Source: Lachnospiraceae bacterium (GTDB lineage: Bacteria; Bacillota; Clostridia; Lachnospirales; Lachnospiraceae). From it: 33,204 bases of DNA. The notes below the pieces were generated by a model. It was not told the DNA's origin and ran no database searches. It was given only the letters and a program-made list of their open reading frames with translations. Position numbers and translations under genes: made by a program. The stretch spans positions 1 through 33,204 of the forward strand of contig JAGAMY010000023.1 in NCBI GenBank assembly GCA_017624495.1, read 5' to 3'. Below are positions 1-8,166 of the stretch, one piece after another (position 1 is the stretch's first letter; every line of letters starts with the position of its first letter).

Positions 1-327
1 CCGGGAACAGGTAAAGTTACAATCAACAAAAGAGATATGGACGAATATTTCGGATTAGAAACATTAAAAGTTATCGTTCGTCAGCCATTAGCAGCTACAG
101 AAACAGCTGATAAATTTGATGTTTTAGTAAACGTAAAAGGCGGTGGATACACAGGTCAGGCTGGTGCTATCCGTCACGGTATCGCAAGAGCATTACTTCA
201 GGTAGATGCTGATTACAGACCAGTATTAAAATCTAACGGTTACTTAACTCGTGACCCAAGAATGAAAGAAAGAAAGAAATACGGTCTCAAAGCAGCTCGT
301 CGTGCTCCACAGTTCAGCAAACGTTAA
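1..327 (+). CDS. rpsI: 30S ribosomal protein S9, 5'-truncated by the window edge
   Basis: The reading frame is open from base 1 and reads [18 protein letters not shown], the S9 N-terminal region, before the first visible ATG at 37. That ATG is therefore internal and the true start lies upstream of the window. The C-terminal half carries the [14 protein letters not shown] block and ends in SKR, the basic tail that S9 extends toward the P-site tRNA in the small subunit. In Firmicutes rpsI normally follows rplM (L13), which would sit just outside the window. An intrinsic terminator starts 16 bases after the stop, so this is the end of the ribosomal operon. Confidence 0.97.
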   Translation, partial: PGTGKVTINKRDMDEYFGLETLKVIVRQPLAATETADKFDVLVNVKGGGYTGQAGAIRHGIARALLQVDADYRPVLKSNGYLTRDPRMKERKKYGLKAARRAPQFSKR

Positions 328-342
328 TTTGGAACATTTACA

Positions 343-377
343 AACCTCTCACGACTTCGGTCATGGGAGGTTTTTCT
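343..377 (+). terminator. Rho-independent terminator of rpsI
   Basis: Inverted repeat 343-355 / 360-372 (13 pairs with one mismatch and one G-T wobble) closed by a TTCG tetraloop and followed by a short T run. It ends where the -35 of the next promoter begins. Confidence 0.9.
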
Positions 378-412
378 TGACATCAAACTGTATCTACTGT
401 ATAGTAACAGTA
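377..412 (+). promoter_or_regulatory. Sigma-A promoter with overlapping dyad operator for the GntR/ABC operon
   Basis: A consensus -35 TTGACA (377-382) is followed after 17 bases by TATAGT (400-405). An inverted repeat TACTGT-N6-ACAGTA (395-412) covers the -10. YtrA-type GntR regulators commonly repress their own ABC operon through such a dyad, so autorepression by the next gene product is the likely use; that role is inferred. Confidence 0.75.
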
Positions 413-444
413 TAACACTTTGTGCAAAGAAACGGAGAACGGCG

Positions 445-834
445 ATGAACATTCTTATCAGTCAGTTATCGCAGACACCTATATATGAGCAGATGGAAAA
501 TCAGATACGCCAGAGCATTTTATCCGGTGAACTAAAGCCCAATGAAATGCTTCCTTCTATTCGAAGATTGGCGAAGGATTTAGGTGTAGGCATTATTACA
601 GTGAAAAGAGCCTATGACGATTTGTGTAACGAAGGTTTATTAGTCAGCTTGCAGGGTAGGGGTGTATTTGTGGCACAGATAGATGCCGGGCAGGAAAAAA
701 ACATAAGATTAGAACAGTTAAGGAGTAAACTTGAAGAAATCCGTCAGTACTGTGATGCGGCATCCATTACAAAAGCAGAGCTTATGGCACAAATTGATAA
801 AATTTATCAGAAAGATAAGGAAGAGGGGAAATAG
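445..834 (+). CDS. GntR-family (YtrA-type) transcriptional regulator
   Basis: A 129-residue protein with a GntR winged helix over about residues 10-78 (PIYEQMENQIRQSILSG, then LPSIRRLAKDLGVG and the recognition-helix region ITVKRAYDDL). Only a short helical, coiled-coil-like tail follows (about 85-125). The lack of a large effector-binding domain places it in the YtrA subfamily, whose members usually sit at the head of ABC-transporter operons and act as their autoregulated repressor. The start has GGAGA seven bases upstream. Its stop is 3 bases before the ATPase start, and a dyad overlaps the promoter. The signal that relieves repression is unknown; in related systems it is often a cell-envelope-active compound. 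Confidence 0.88.
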   Translation: MNILISQLSQTPIYEQMENQIRQSILSGELKPNEMLPSIRRLAKDLGVGIITVKRAYDDLCNEGLLVSLQGRGVFVAQIDAGQEKNIRLEQLRSKLEEIRQYCDAASITKAELMAQIDKIYQKDKEEGK

Positions 835-837
835 AAA

Positions 838-1683
838 ATGAATCACGCAATCAAAATTGAAAATCTAAGCGTAAAACTTCCGGGATTTGAGTTGAAAAAT
901 GTAAATATGAATATCCCAAAAGGTATAATCCTAGGACTTATTGGAAAAAATGGTGCAGGCAAAACCACATTGCTAAAAACAATGACAGATGTTTATGCGC
1001 CTACACAGGGCAGCATTATTTATGGGGATAAAGAAATGCAGGGAAATGCACGGGAAATTAAAATGGAGCTTGGTATTGTGTATGACAGTCTGTTTTATCC
1101 GCCCGGCTTAAAGGCACAAAAAGTTGCAAAGTTAATAGCACCATTTTACAAAAATTTTGATATGAAAAAATGGGAAATGCTTATGCAGAGATTTCAATTA
1201 GATATGCATAAAGCACCTGCGCAGTATTCAAAGGGTATGCAGATGAAATTCATGCTGGCAATGGCATTAGCGCATAATCCCAAAATACTTATTTTGGATG
1301 AACCGACAGCAGGATTGGACCCCGCAGCAAGAGCAGAAATGATGGATATCATTCAGGAATTTATGGAAAATGAAGAAAATACCGTCATTTTTTCTACCCA
1401 TATTACAAGTGATTTGGATAAAATAGCAGATTATATTGCATTGATTTCACAGGGAGAATTGCGATATATGGAAGAAAAAGAGCAATTAATGGAAATGTTT
1501 TCTCTTGTACAGATAGAAAAGCATACAATGTCAAAACAGATAGAGGATAAAATTATTGGTATGAAAGAAAATGCTTTTGGGTATGTAGGACTTACAAGAG
1601 AAAGAGATTTTTTTGTGCAAATGCCGGAAGCAAAACTTACCCGGGCAACTCTGGAGGATTTGTTGATTTATCAGAATGAATAA
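838..1683 (+). CDS. ABC transporter ATP-binding subunit (ABC-2/exporter type)
   Basis: Nucleotide-binding subunit of 281 residues that would power the two membrane proteins encoded next. Walker A is GKNGAGKT (36-43), Walker B is LILDEP (151-156) followed by the D-loop TAGLDP, and the switch histidine is H188 in STHIT. The signature motif is SKGMQ (131-135), a variant of LSGGQ often seen in ABC-2 exporters of the YtrB type. About 90 residues after the core form the usual variable C-terminal extension. It lies 3 bases behind the GntR gene, so the two are certainly co-transcribed. The substrate cannot be told from sequence; export of an antimicrobial or envelope-related compound is a guess from gene order. 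Confidence 0.92.
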   Translation: MNHAIKIENLSVKLPGFELKNVNMNIPKGIILGLIGKNGAGKTTLLKTMTDVYAPTQGSIIYGDKEMQGNAREIKMELGIVYDSLFYPPGLKAQKVAKLIAPFYKNFDMKKWEMLMQRFQLDMHKAPAQYSKGMQMKFMLAMALAHNPKILILDEPTAGLDPAARAEMMDIIQEFMENEENTVIFSTHITSDLDKIADYIALISQGELRYMEEKEQLMEMFSLVQIEKHTMSKQIEDKIIGMKENAFGYVGLTRERDFFVQMPEAKLTRATLEDLLIYQNE

Positions 1684-1713
1684 AAACGCAGGGGGTGAAA
1701 GGAAGGGTGGAAA

Positions 1714-2304
1714 ATGAAAAATCTTCTCGTTTACTGGAGTCGGTTAACAGGAATACATAAGTTCTGGAGTCTGCTTCTATTGCTGATTACCATATGGAAT
1801 CCACGAAATATGCTAGGGATAGTTTGGGTGGTTTATTATCTGAATAAAAATAGTTTAACCATGTTTTCGGGAGAAAAACAGGAAGGGAATGATGTACTGA
1901 CATTGTCCTTACCGATGACAAGAAAAATGCTGTGGGATACAAGGATGTGGGTGATGATGGTTTTGTATCTTTTATATGGCATGATTTTAGGGACAAGAAC
2001 GTATGAGAACAGACTATGGTTTTGTATGCTATGTTGTCTGTTTTTGTTTTCACATATTTGCTGTGGGAAGTGTGTACGAGGTCGGGAGTGGTATATATTG
2101 TCGGGGACATTTGGGATTTTATTTGGATTTGTAGATGTGCTGAGAAATTTAAATGAAAAATTTGCAGGATTTTATGTAAGATTAGAGGAAAATGCAGGAT
2201 TTTTGTCAGGATTTTTCGTGTTAAATGTGATTTTGCTTGGGTTAGATATATGTATATGGAAAAATGAAGGGCGGATATTTATAAAAGGAGAGAGTGATGA
2301 TTAA
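1714..2304 (+). CDS. ABC-2 type permease-like membrane protein
   Basis: Small hydrophobic protein of 196 residues with about four to five membrane segments (around residues 18-45, 72-95, 98-115, 128-145 and 160-182). I see no enzyme motif. Position, hydrophobicity and the LSLPMTRKMLWDTR block, which resembles the cytoplasmic coupling region of ABC-2 permeases, suggest one half of the export channel, with the larger second membrane protein as its partner. Its 3' end overlaps the start of that gene, so the two are translationally coupled. The family identification rests mainly on context. Confidence 0.7.
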   Translation: MKNLLVYWSRLTGIHKFWSLLLLLITIWNPRNMLGIVWVVYYLNKNSLTMFSGEKQEGNDVLTLSLPMTRKMLWDTRMWVMMVLYLLYGMILGTRTYENRLWFCMLCCLFLFSHICCGKCVRGREWYILSGTFGILFGFVDVLRNLNEKFAGFYVRLEENAGFLSGFFVLNVILLGLDICIWKNEGRIFIKGESDD

Positions 2305-3775
2305 GCGGATTTTATATTACCAGAATATGCTAAGCAGTTCTTTTTCAAAGGATACAGTGAATGGAAAAATGCCCGGAGGAAAGATGCTTATTTTTGTTGT
2401 TTGTATAAGCTTTTTTAGCGGGTTGTTTAATCAACAGCTAGGGAGCTTTGCATGGCTTTTGGTGGTAATTTATGGTATGGGAATAAACTTTATAGAAAAT
2501 GGTTCGTCAAGATTATTAAGAACATTGCCGGTATCGGATGAATTTGCGGTTGCAGGCAGAATGTTTGTATATCCAGTGTATTTTGGTGGGTTGATATGTA
2601 TGGGACTGCTGATTGTTTCGATTGGACTGACCGGATTTATAGAGGGTGATTTTCATGCATTATCAGCGATAAGAAATGTAAATCTGAAAGGATGCATTTT
2701 TTCTATTCTGCTGGCGATGGGTGTCTGGTTTTGGCTTTGTCTGGCAGCTTTTCATAAAAATGTGAAAGTCAGGAGAATCTGGTATATAAGTATTGGGATT
2801 TTATGTCTGGCAGGATTTTTCTTAAAATCAAAATTTGTGGAGGGAAAAGGCATACAGGTAACAGTTGCTATCGCTGATTTACCGGATATATTTCCGGTTA
2901 TGCCGACAATGCTTGCAGGTATAGTATTTGCAGTTGGTTCAGGAATTTTTGCATGGCATGGCTGTCTGAAATTATATCGTGCAGACATAACAGGGCAGGC
3001 AAAAAGCATAGATATGCAGGATAAAAAGGATGAAACTTACATAAATGAAGTAAAAGCATTAACGACAAAAGTGGGAAAGCGAAAAAGAGGAATTTTGCTG
3101 GTACTGTCGGTGTTTCTTGTGGTAAGCTGTCTTTTTATCGTGTTTACGGCATTGGGAGCGTTTGTGAGCACAGGGGATGGGCAGATGGTGGATATAGAAA
3201 CCTCAAGCCCTATGGAATATGAAAACTGGGACACTTATGCAGAAAAAGCAGGTGTAGATGCAGATTTGTGGAAAACAGGAGAATGTATATTTCCCCAAAA
3301 GATGGAAGAAGAGTATATAGTAGAATACTATGTCAAAATAGATGGCAGCTTTAAAAGAGAGTCGTGGTCTTCCATTGAAAAATTACGATTTATGGTGGCA
3401 GCATTGCCGGAAGATATGTATGAGAAGGAGAAAGAACGAATAGGGAAAATTTCTATTACCTGCCCGGAAGACGGGGTAAAAGAAAATGTAAATACAGTTG
3501 TACATAATACAGAAGATTTTCCGTTAGAAGCTTACATTGCGGTATATGAAATGGACTGCGAATATGAGTATGCATTGTTCGATGATGAAAAGAAACAAAT
3601 TATATATGTACTGTCTACCGGAGCAGAGCTGCAGAAAATACCTACACAAAGAGATTTTTATGCAAGATTTGGTGCAAATGTGATATCTGTGTTTGATGCA
3701 AATACGGATGCAAAAGGCTATTCGATTTATACATTTAAGGATGAAATTTGGGGGTTTCAGTCTGTGTATTATTAA
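2297..3775 (+). CDS. ABC-2 type permease with C-terminal extracellular domain
   Basis: 492-residue protein; ATG at 2297 is chosen over the GTG at 2294 because GGAG (2287-2290) is then well placed. The first half is polytopic and contains LLRTLPVSDEF, the LP-VS motif typical of ABC-2 permeases. A last membrane helix lies near residues 268-293. The final 200 residues are hydrophilic and probably extracytoplasmic. Residues from about 395 carry EDMYEKE...YEYAL...IIYV...GYSIY. The same pattern recurs in the protein at 8854-9579, so the two share a domain. It completes a GntR-ATPase-permease-permease operon. No terminator with a T run is evident after it. Confidence 0.78.
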   Translation: MIKRILYYQNMLSSSFSKDTVNGKMPGGKMLIFVVCISFFSGLFNQQLGSFAWLLVVIYGMGINFIENGSSRLLRTLPVSDEFAVAGRMFVYPVYFGGLICMGLLIVSIGLTGFIEGDFHALSAIRNVNLKGCIFSILLAMGVWFWLCLAAFHKNVKVRRIWYISIGILCLAGFFLKSKFVEGKGIQVTVAIADLPDIFPVMPTMLAGIVFAVGSGIFAWHGCLKLYRADITGQAKSIDMQDKKDETYINEVKALTTKVGKRKRGILLVLSVFLVVSCLFIVFTALGAFVSTGDGQMVDIETSSPMEYENWDTYAEKAGVDADLWKTGECIFPQKMEEEYIVEYYVKIDGSFKRESWSSIEKLRFMVAALPEDMYEKEKERIGKISITCPEDGVKENVNTVVHNTEDFPLEAYIAVYEMDCEYEYALFDDEKKQIIYVLSTGAELQKIPTQRDFYARFGANVISVFDANTDAKGYSIYTFKDEIWGFQSVYY

Positions 3776-3784
3776 ATTGCCACG

Positions 3785-3810
3785 AAGCAGATTTGACAAA
3801 AATCTGGATT
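3785..3810 (+). repeat. 26-bp direct repeat, left copy, at the edge of the decayed restriction island
   Basis: Positions 3785-3810 match 6295-6320 at 24 of 26 bases, the first 18 (AAGCAGATTTGACAAAAA) exactly. Both copies contain TTGACA. The left copy is also a small dyad, CAGATTT-N5-AAATCTG (3788-3806), and has no good -10 at the right distance. The pair brackets the hsd remnants. Confidence 0.75.
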
Positions 3811-3839
3811 TAGGAATGCTTTTAGTTTGTAATGCAGTA

Positions 3840-3848
3840 TGGTATAAT
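3840..3848 (+). promoter_or_regulatory. Extended -10 promoter upstream of the hsdM remnant
   Basis: TGGTATAAT (3840-3848) is a perfect extended -10. The -35 region is weak, which extended -10 promoters tolerate. It lies 82 bases before the ATG, whose ribosome binding site is GGAGG. Confidence 0.6.
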
Positions 3849-3929
3849 CATTAAGATTTAAGTGCTTAAAATGTATTTTGAGTAAGTACTCTTTTCATAG
3901 AGGTTAATTTAATATTTGGAGGTAGTCGT

Positions 3930-4354
3930 ATGTCAAGTGCAGTGCAAAGAACGGAATTACAATCAAAGATATGGAAAATTGCGAATGAAGTACGAGGTTC
4001 TGTAGATGGATGGGATTTTAAGCAATACGTATTAGGAAACCTTTTTTATCGTTTTATAAGTGAAAATTTTTCAAATTATATTGAAGGTGGAGATGAAAGT
4101 ATTCATTATGCTGACTTAGATGATGAAATCATTACAGAAGAAATAGTGGATGATGCAATCAAAACAAAGGGGTATTTTATTTAACCAAGTCAGTTGTTTT
4201 CAAACATTGCAAAAAATGCAAATATAAGATTGATATTAAGGTGTTAAATGCTGAGATAGAGCAGATAGTGGCAAGAGAACAGGTGCTTAGAGAGGAAATT
4301 GCCAAGATTATTGCAGAAATTGAAAGTGAATCAGTGGAAATCGAGGTGAAATAG
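3930..4354 (+). pseudogene. hsdM: Type I restriction-modification methylase HsdM, nonsense mutation plus internal deletion
   Basis: The first 84 codons are a clear HsdM N-terminal domain (LQSKIWKIANEVRGSVDGW, FKQYVLGNLFYRFISENF, then IKTKGYFI). A TAA (4182-4184) stands where the family has the Tyr of YFIYPSQLF. The frame continues with PSQLFSNIAKNAN up to about 4223. From 4232, in another frame, it resumes as the coiled-coil C-terminus (LNAEIEQIVAREQVLREEIA) and stops at 4354. About 140 codons remain of the usual 500 or so, and the whole SAM-binding and NPPF catalytic region is gone. No methyltransferase activity is possible. The neighbouring fragments show the same kind of deletion. Confidence 0.9.
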
Positions 4355-4355
4355 A

Positions 4356-5423
4356 TTGGAAAATGAAATTACAATGTATCAGTCGGTTATTACAGATATA
4401 AAAGATATAATCTCCTCTGGAAGAAAATTCGCTTATAATGCTACAAATAAAGCTATTGTGCTTACTTATTGGCAGATTGGCAGGCGTATTGTGGAGCAGG
4501 AACAGGGTGGAAAAGAAAGGGCTGAATACGGAAAGGCTTTACTTGAAATTTTGTCAGATGAACTTACAAGAGAATATGGAAAAAGTTATTCTAAAAGAAA
4601 TCTTCAATATTTTAGAAAATTTTATCTTGCATTTCCAGATGAGCAAATTGTGAACGCATGCGTTCACAATTTGAATTGGACACATTTTAGATGTTTATTG
4701 CGTGTTACGGACGAAGCAGCAAGATTGTGGTATATGAAAGAGGCTTCACAAGAAGGCTGGAGTTCAAGAACATTGGATAGAAATATTGGTACACAATATT
4801 ATTACAGATTAGTTCAGTCGCCAAAAAAGGAAAATGTAATAAATGAAATGTTACAGAAAAATATTGAAAATCAACAAAATAAATTTGAGCTGCTAAAAAA
4901 CCCGGTAGTTGCAGAGTTTCTAGGGTTTAAGAACGAGGATACCTACCTTGAAAATGATTTGGAGTCAGCCATATTGACACATATTAGAGATTTTTTAATG
5001 GAGATGGGAAAAGGGTTTGCTTTTGTTGCACGACAGCAACATATAGTGACAGAAACGGAAGACTATTATATAGACCTTGTTTTTTATAATATTGAATTAA
5101 AATGTTATGTGCTTATTGATTTGAAAATGGGGAAAATTACACATCAAGATGTCGGACAGATAGACATGTATGTTCGTATGTATGATGATTTAAAGTGTAA
5201 AGAAGGGGATAATCCTACACTTGGCATTCTTTTGTGTGGAGAAACAGATGAGGATATTGCAAGATATTCTGTATTGCATGACAACGACAGATTATTTATG
5301 TCTAAATACCTCACATATTTACCATCAAAGGAGAAACTAAAAGAAGAAATAGAAAGACAAAAGGAAATATTTTATATGCAATATCCGGCGTTTAAAGAGA
5401 ATGGTGGTGAAGAAAATGAGTAA
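4356..5423 (+). CDS. YhcG-type PD-(D/E)XK nuclease family protein (DUF1016), intact
   Basis: Intact 355-residue protein starting at a TTG, with AGGTG placed 7 bases upstream in the end of the hsdM remnant. The N-terminal half is the DUF1016 helical domain (YWQIGRRIVEQEQ, then YSKRNLQYFRKFYLAFP and LNWTHFRCLLRV). The C-terminal half is the nuclease-like domain with YYIDLVFYNIELKCYVLIDLK, where D and the DLK triad match the PD-(D/E)XK core. Such genes are often inserted in type I restriction operons and may assist or regulate them; the biochemical role is not settled. It is the only undamaged gene of the island. A perfect 30-bp palindrome lies inside the coding sequence at 4644-4673. Confidence 0.88.
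   Translation: MENEITMYQSVITDIKDIISSGRKFAYNATNKAIVLTYWQIGRRIVEQEQGGKERAEYGKALLEILSDELTREYGKSYSKRNLQYFRKFYLAFPDEQIVNACVHNLNWTHFRCLLRVTDEAARLWYMKEASQEGWSSRTLDRNIGTQYYYRLVQSPKKENVINEMLQKNIENQQNKFELLKNPVVAEFLGFKNEDTYLENDLESAILTHIRDFLMEMGKGFAFVARQQHIVTETEDYYIDLVFYNIELKCYVLIDLKMGKITHQDVGQIDMYVRMYDDLKCKEGDNPTLGILLCGETDEDIARYSVLHDNDRLFMSKYLTYLPSKEKLKEEIERQKEIFYMQYPAFKENGGEENE
4644..4673. repeat. Perfect 30-bp palindrome inside the DUF1016 gene
   Basis: Left arm CAAATTGTGAACGCA (4644-4658) is followed directly by its exact reverse complement (4659-4673), with no spacer. It encodes part of QIVNACVHNL just before the conserved NWTHFR block. Such a dyad could extrude as a hairpin in DNA or fold in the mRNA. 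Confidence 0.95.
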
Positions 5424-5691
5424 ACTTGAGGAATTGATACAGAAACTTTGTCCGGATAAGGTGGAATATAAGAAAATTGGTGAAATAGCTTTTTATGAGC
5501 AACCATCAAAATATATTGTAAATAGTATAGATTATAGTGATGATTTTGAAGTGCCAGTACTTACAGCAGGACAATCATTTATATTAGGATATACAAATGA
5601 AAAAAATGGAATTTACAAAGCATCTAAAGATGATGCAATCGATAGTTGTGTTGCAAGAAAGAACTATTCAGGATTATCGTTCTACATATAA
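5416..5691 (+). pseudogene. hsdS: Type I restriction specificity subunit HsdS, N-terminal fragment
   Basis: Reading from ATG 5416, which overlaps the stop of the DUF1016 gene by 8 bases, gives MSKLEELIQKLCPDKVEYKK and later [17 protein letters not shown] and GIYKASK. This is the start of the first target-recognition domain of an HsdS subunit. Homology ends at about 5628. The remaining in-frame codons to the stop at 5691 are the hsdR remnant read out of frame. About 70 of roughly 400 residues survive, so no sequence specificity can be conferred. The breakpoint with hsdR lies within a few bases of 5629 and marks a deletion that removed most of hsdS and of hsdR. Confidence 0.88.
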
Positions 5692-6256
5692 TGATATTCG
5701 TGAATGGCTACGGCGCGAAAAGGAAGGAGAAAATAGAGAACGTTTAGTAATTGATTGGGATGATGTCGTATTTGAAGTAGATTTATTAAAATCGCAGGAG
5801 ATTGATTTAGATTATATTCTTGAGTTGATTTTTGAGAAAAATAAAAATACAAAAGATAAGAGTTTTTTGGTAGAGGAAATTCGACGAATAATACGTTCTA
5901 GTACAGAAAATCGTGCTAAGGAAAGCATGATTGTGGATTTTGTGAACCAAACAGATTTGGATGAAATTAAGGATAAAGCAAGCATTATTGATTTGTTTTA
6001 TCAATTTGCGCAAAAAGAACTAAAGAAAGAGGCGGAGAAACTGATAAAGGCGGAAAAACTTAATGAGGATGCTGCAAAACGATATATCCTTGCATCGTTA
6101 AAAAAGGAATATGCAAGTGAAAATGGAACGGCATTAAACGAGATTCTTCCTAAAATGAGCCCACTCAATCCAGAATATCATACTAAGAAACAGCGTGTAT
6201 TTGAAAAAATATCTGCTTTTGTAGAAAAATTTAATGGTGTAGGTGGAGTGATATAG
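5630..6256 (+). pseudogene. hsdR: Type I restriction endonuclease HsdR, C-terminal fragment
   Basis: From about 5630, in the frame ending at 6256, the protein reads [20 protein letters not shown], then [20 protein letters not shown] and a long helical tail ending [21 protein letters not shown]. This is the helical C-terminal domain of HsdR that docks on the methylase core. The N-terminal nuclease and the DEAD-box motor (together about 800 residues) are missing, and there is no start codon or ribosome binding site of its own. It is joined directly to the hsdS fragment with a frame change. Nonfunctional remnant. Confidence 0.88.
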
Positions 6257-6294
6257 TTAGCCTTGACAGAGAGGGATTTGGACTTATCAAAAAA

Positions 6295-6330
6295 AAGCAG
6301 ATTTGACAAAAAGCTAGATTACAATATAAT
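6295..6330 (+). promoter_or_regulatory. fabV promoter, containing the right copy of the 26-bp direct repeat
   Basis: TTGACA (6303-6308), a 16-base spacer and TATAAT (6325-6330) form a strong promoter. Bases 6295-6320 repeat 3785-3810 (24 of 26 identical). In this copy the repeat supplies the -35 and half of the spacer. Confidence 0.8.
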
Positions 6331-6386
6331 AATATAGATAGAGAATGTTCACAGAGTGAATGAATAGGATACAATTGGAGGACAAT

Positions 6387-7550
6387 ATGGTAGTAGAACC
6401 AAAAGTAAAAGGATTTATATGTACAACAGCACATCCTGTTGGTTGTGAAAAAAATGTAGAGAATCAGATTCGTTATACAAAAGAAAATGGAAAAATCGAT
6501 GGGGCAAAAAAAGTATTAGTTATCGGAGCATCTACAGGTTATGGTTTAGCATCCCGTATTACCGCAGCCTTTGGTATGGGCGCAGCTACCATTGGTGTCA
6601 TGTTTGAAAAAGAGGCAACCGGCAAACGAACAGCTACACCGGGATTTTACAATACAAGAGCCTTTGATGAAGCTGCAAAAAAAGAAGGACTGTATACAAA
6701 ATCTATCAATGGTGATGCATTTTCCAAAGAAATTAAAGATGAAGTAATTGCCACCATCAAAAAAGATTTAGGTCAGGTGGATATGGTGGTATATTCCCTT
6801 GCTGCACCAAGACGAATTTTAGCAGACGGTACGAGTGTATCCTCCAGCTTAAAAACCATTGGCGAACCGTTCACACAGAAAAACTGGAATTTTAAAGATA
6901 ATACCATTGGTGAAGGTACTATTGGCAGTGCTACAGAAGAAGAAATCGCAGGAACCGTAAAAGTTATGGGCGGTGAAGACTGGATGGAATGGATAGATGC
7001 TTTAGTAGAAAATGATGCTATTGCAGAAAATGCCGTAACTTTAGCTTATTCTTACATTGGACCAAAACTTACATATCCGGTATATCATGAAGGCACGATT
7101 GGTATGGCAAAAAAACACTTAAAGGAAAGCGCAGATGCCATTACGAAAAAACAGTCCGCAAAAGGTATTAAAGCCTATGTTTCTGTTAATAAAGCCTTGG
7201 TAACACAGGCAAGTGCGGCAATTCCTGTTGTACCATTATACTTATCTGTACTTTACAAAGTCATGAAAGAAAAAGATATTCATGAGGGCTGTATTGAGCA
7301 GATGAATCGTTTATTTAAGGATAAAATTTATGGAAATGATGCTGTTGAAATCTTTGAAGACGGCATGATTCATGTGGATGACTGGGAAATGCGAGACGAT
7401 GTGCAAAGCACAGTTATGGATATCTGGGAGAAAATCTGCACGGAGAATTTCTTAGAATTAGCAGATGCAGATGGCTATTGGGATGATTTCTATCATATGT
7501 TTGGATTTAAAATGGATGGTGTGGATTATTCCGTAGATGTAGAAGTTTAG
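6387..7550 (+). CDS. fabV: Trans-2-enoyl-CoA/ACP reductase (FabV/Ter), NADH-dependent
   Basis: 387-residue single-chain reductase that saturates the C2-C3 double bond of enoyl-ACP or enoyl-CoA. The Rossmann motif VIGASTGYGLASR follows the characteristic N-terminal VKGFICTTAHPVGCE block. Active-site Tyr and Lys occur as Y-x8-K in YHEGTIGMAK, and the family hallmarks YSLAAPRR and AYSYIGPK are present. ATG 6387 is preferred over the in-frame ATG at 6360 because GGAGG (6377-6381) sits 5 bases before it and the family starts at this point. It is monocistronic, with its own promoter and terminator. In clostridia the enzyme may serve fatty-acid synthesis, butyrate-type crotonyl-CoA reduction, or both; sequence does not decide. 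Confidence 0.95.
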   Translation: MVVEPKVKGFICTTAHPVGCEKNVENQIRYTKENGKIDGAKKVLVIGASTGYGLASRITAAFGMGAATIGVMFEKEATGKRTATPGFYNTRAFDEAAKKEGLYTKSINGDAFSKEIKDEVIATIKKDLGQVDMVVYSLAAPRRILADGTSVSSSLKTIGEPFTQKNWNFKDNTIGEGTIGSATEEEIAGTVKVMGGEDWMEWIDALVENDAIAENAVTLAYSYIGPKLTYPVYHEGTIGMAKKHLKESADAITKKQSAKGIKAYVSVNKALVTQASAAIPVVPLYLSVLYKVMKEKDIHEGCIEQMNRLFKDKIYGNDAVEIFEDGMIHVDDWEMRDDVQSTVMDIWEKICTENFLELADADGYWDDFYHMFGFKMDGVDYSVDVEV

Positions 7551-7570
7551 AATGTGTTTGTGATTGTAAA

Positions 7571-7604
7571 AATAGAGTTTCTGTTAAAGAAGCTCTATTT
7601 TTTT
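7571..7604 (+). terminator. Rho-independent terminator of fabV
   Basis: Arms 7571-7582 and 7588-7599 pair over 12 bases (one G-T wobble) around a GTTAA loop, followed by a T run to 7604. Confidence 0.9.
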
Positions 7605-7674
7605 ACAAAATCTGTAACGAATTTTATTTTAGATGGACTAATTTACAGAAACACAAAAGAGGAGGTGACATTCC

Positions 7675-8166
7675 ATGGATATGGCACATATGTGTGAGGA
7701 ATATTATCAGACTGTGCTAGGCTATCTTATCAGTTTAACAGGCGGTAATTATGATGTAGCAGAGGAACTGACACAGGAAACTTTTTATCGTGCTATCAAA
7801 AATGCCAAAAGCTTTCGTGGGGACAGCAAAATGTCCACATGGCTGTGTCAGATAGCAAAATATACATTTTATCAGTATATTGACCGTAAAAACCGCCATA
7901 AAGAAGTTTCTATGGACACTGTCACAGATTTAGAAGCGGCACAGCAGATAGAGAAGCAGTATATTGATGAAGAACAGAAGCTGGAAATTTTAAAGGTTAT
8001 TCAAAAGCAGCAAAGTCCTTTAAAAGATGTGTTGATGCTACGTCTTTTGGGAGATTTGAGTTTTAAGGAGATTGGAGAAATTCTGGGAAAAAATGAAAAC
8101 TGGGCAAGAGTAACTTTTTATCGTGGGAAACAAATCATCGGAAAGGAGCTGAAAGAAAATGCATAG
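7675..8166 (+). CDS. ECF-type RNA polymerase sigma factor (sigma-70 family)
   Basis: 163-residue two-domain sigma factor. Region 2 covers about residues 8-75 (DVAEELTQETFYRAIKNAKSF, then MSTWLCQIAKYTFYQYI) and region 4 about 105-160 (LKDVLMLRLLGDLSFKEIGE, then NENWARVTFYRGK). No region 1 or 3 is present. The start is set by GAGGAGG just upstream. Its last 8 bases overlap the next gene, a zinc-finger anti-sigma factor, which is the usual sigma/anti-sigma coupling. A GTAAC element at 7614-7618 resembles an ECF-type -35, so autoregulation is possible but unproven. The controlled genes probably include this operon; the inducing stress is unknown. Confidence 0.93.
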   Translation: MDMAHMCEEYYQTVLGYLISLTGGNYDVAEELTQETFYRAIKNAKSFRGDSKMSTWLCQIAKYTFYQYIDRKNRHKEVSMDTVTDLEAAQQIEKQYIDEEQKLEILKVIQKQQSPLKDVLMLRLLGDLSFKEIGEILGKNENWARVTFYRGKQIIGKELKENA

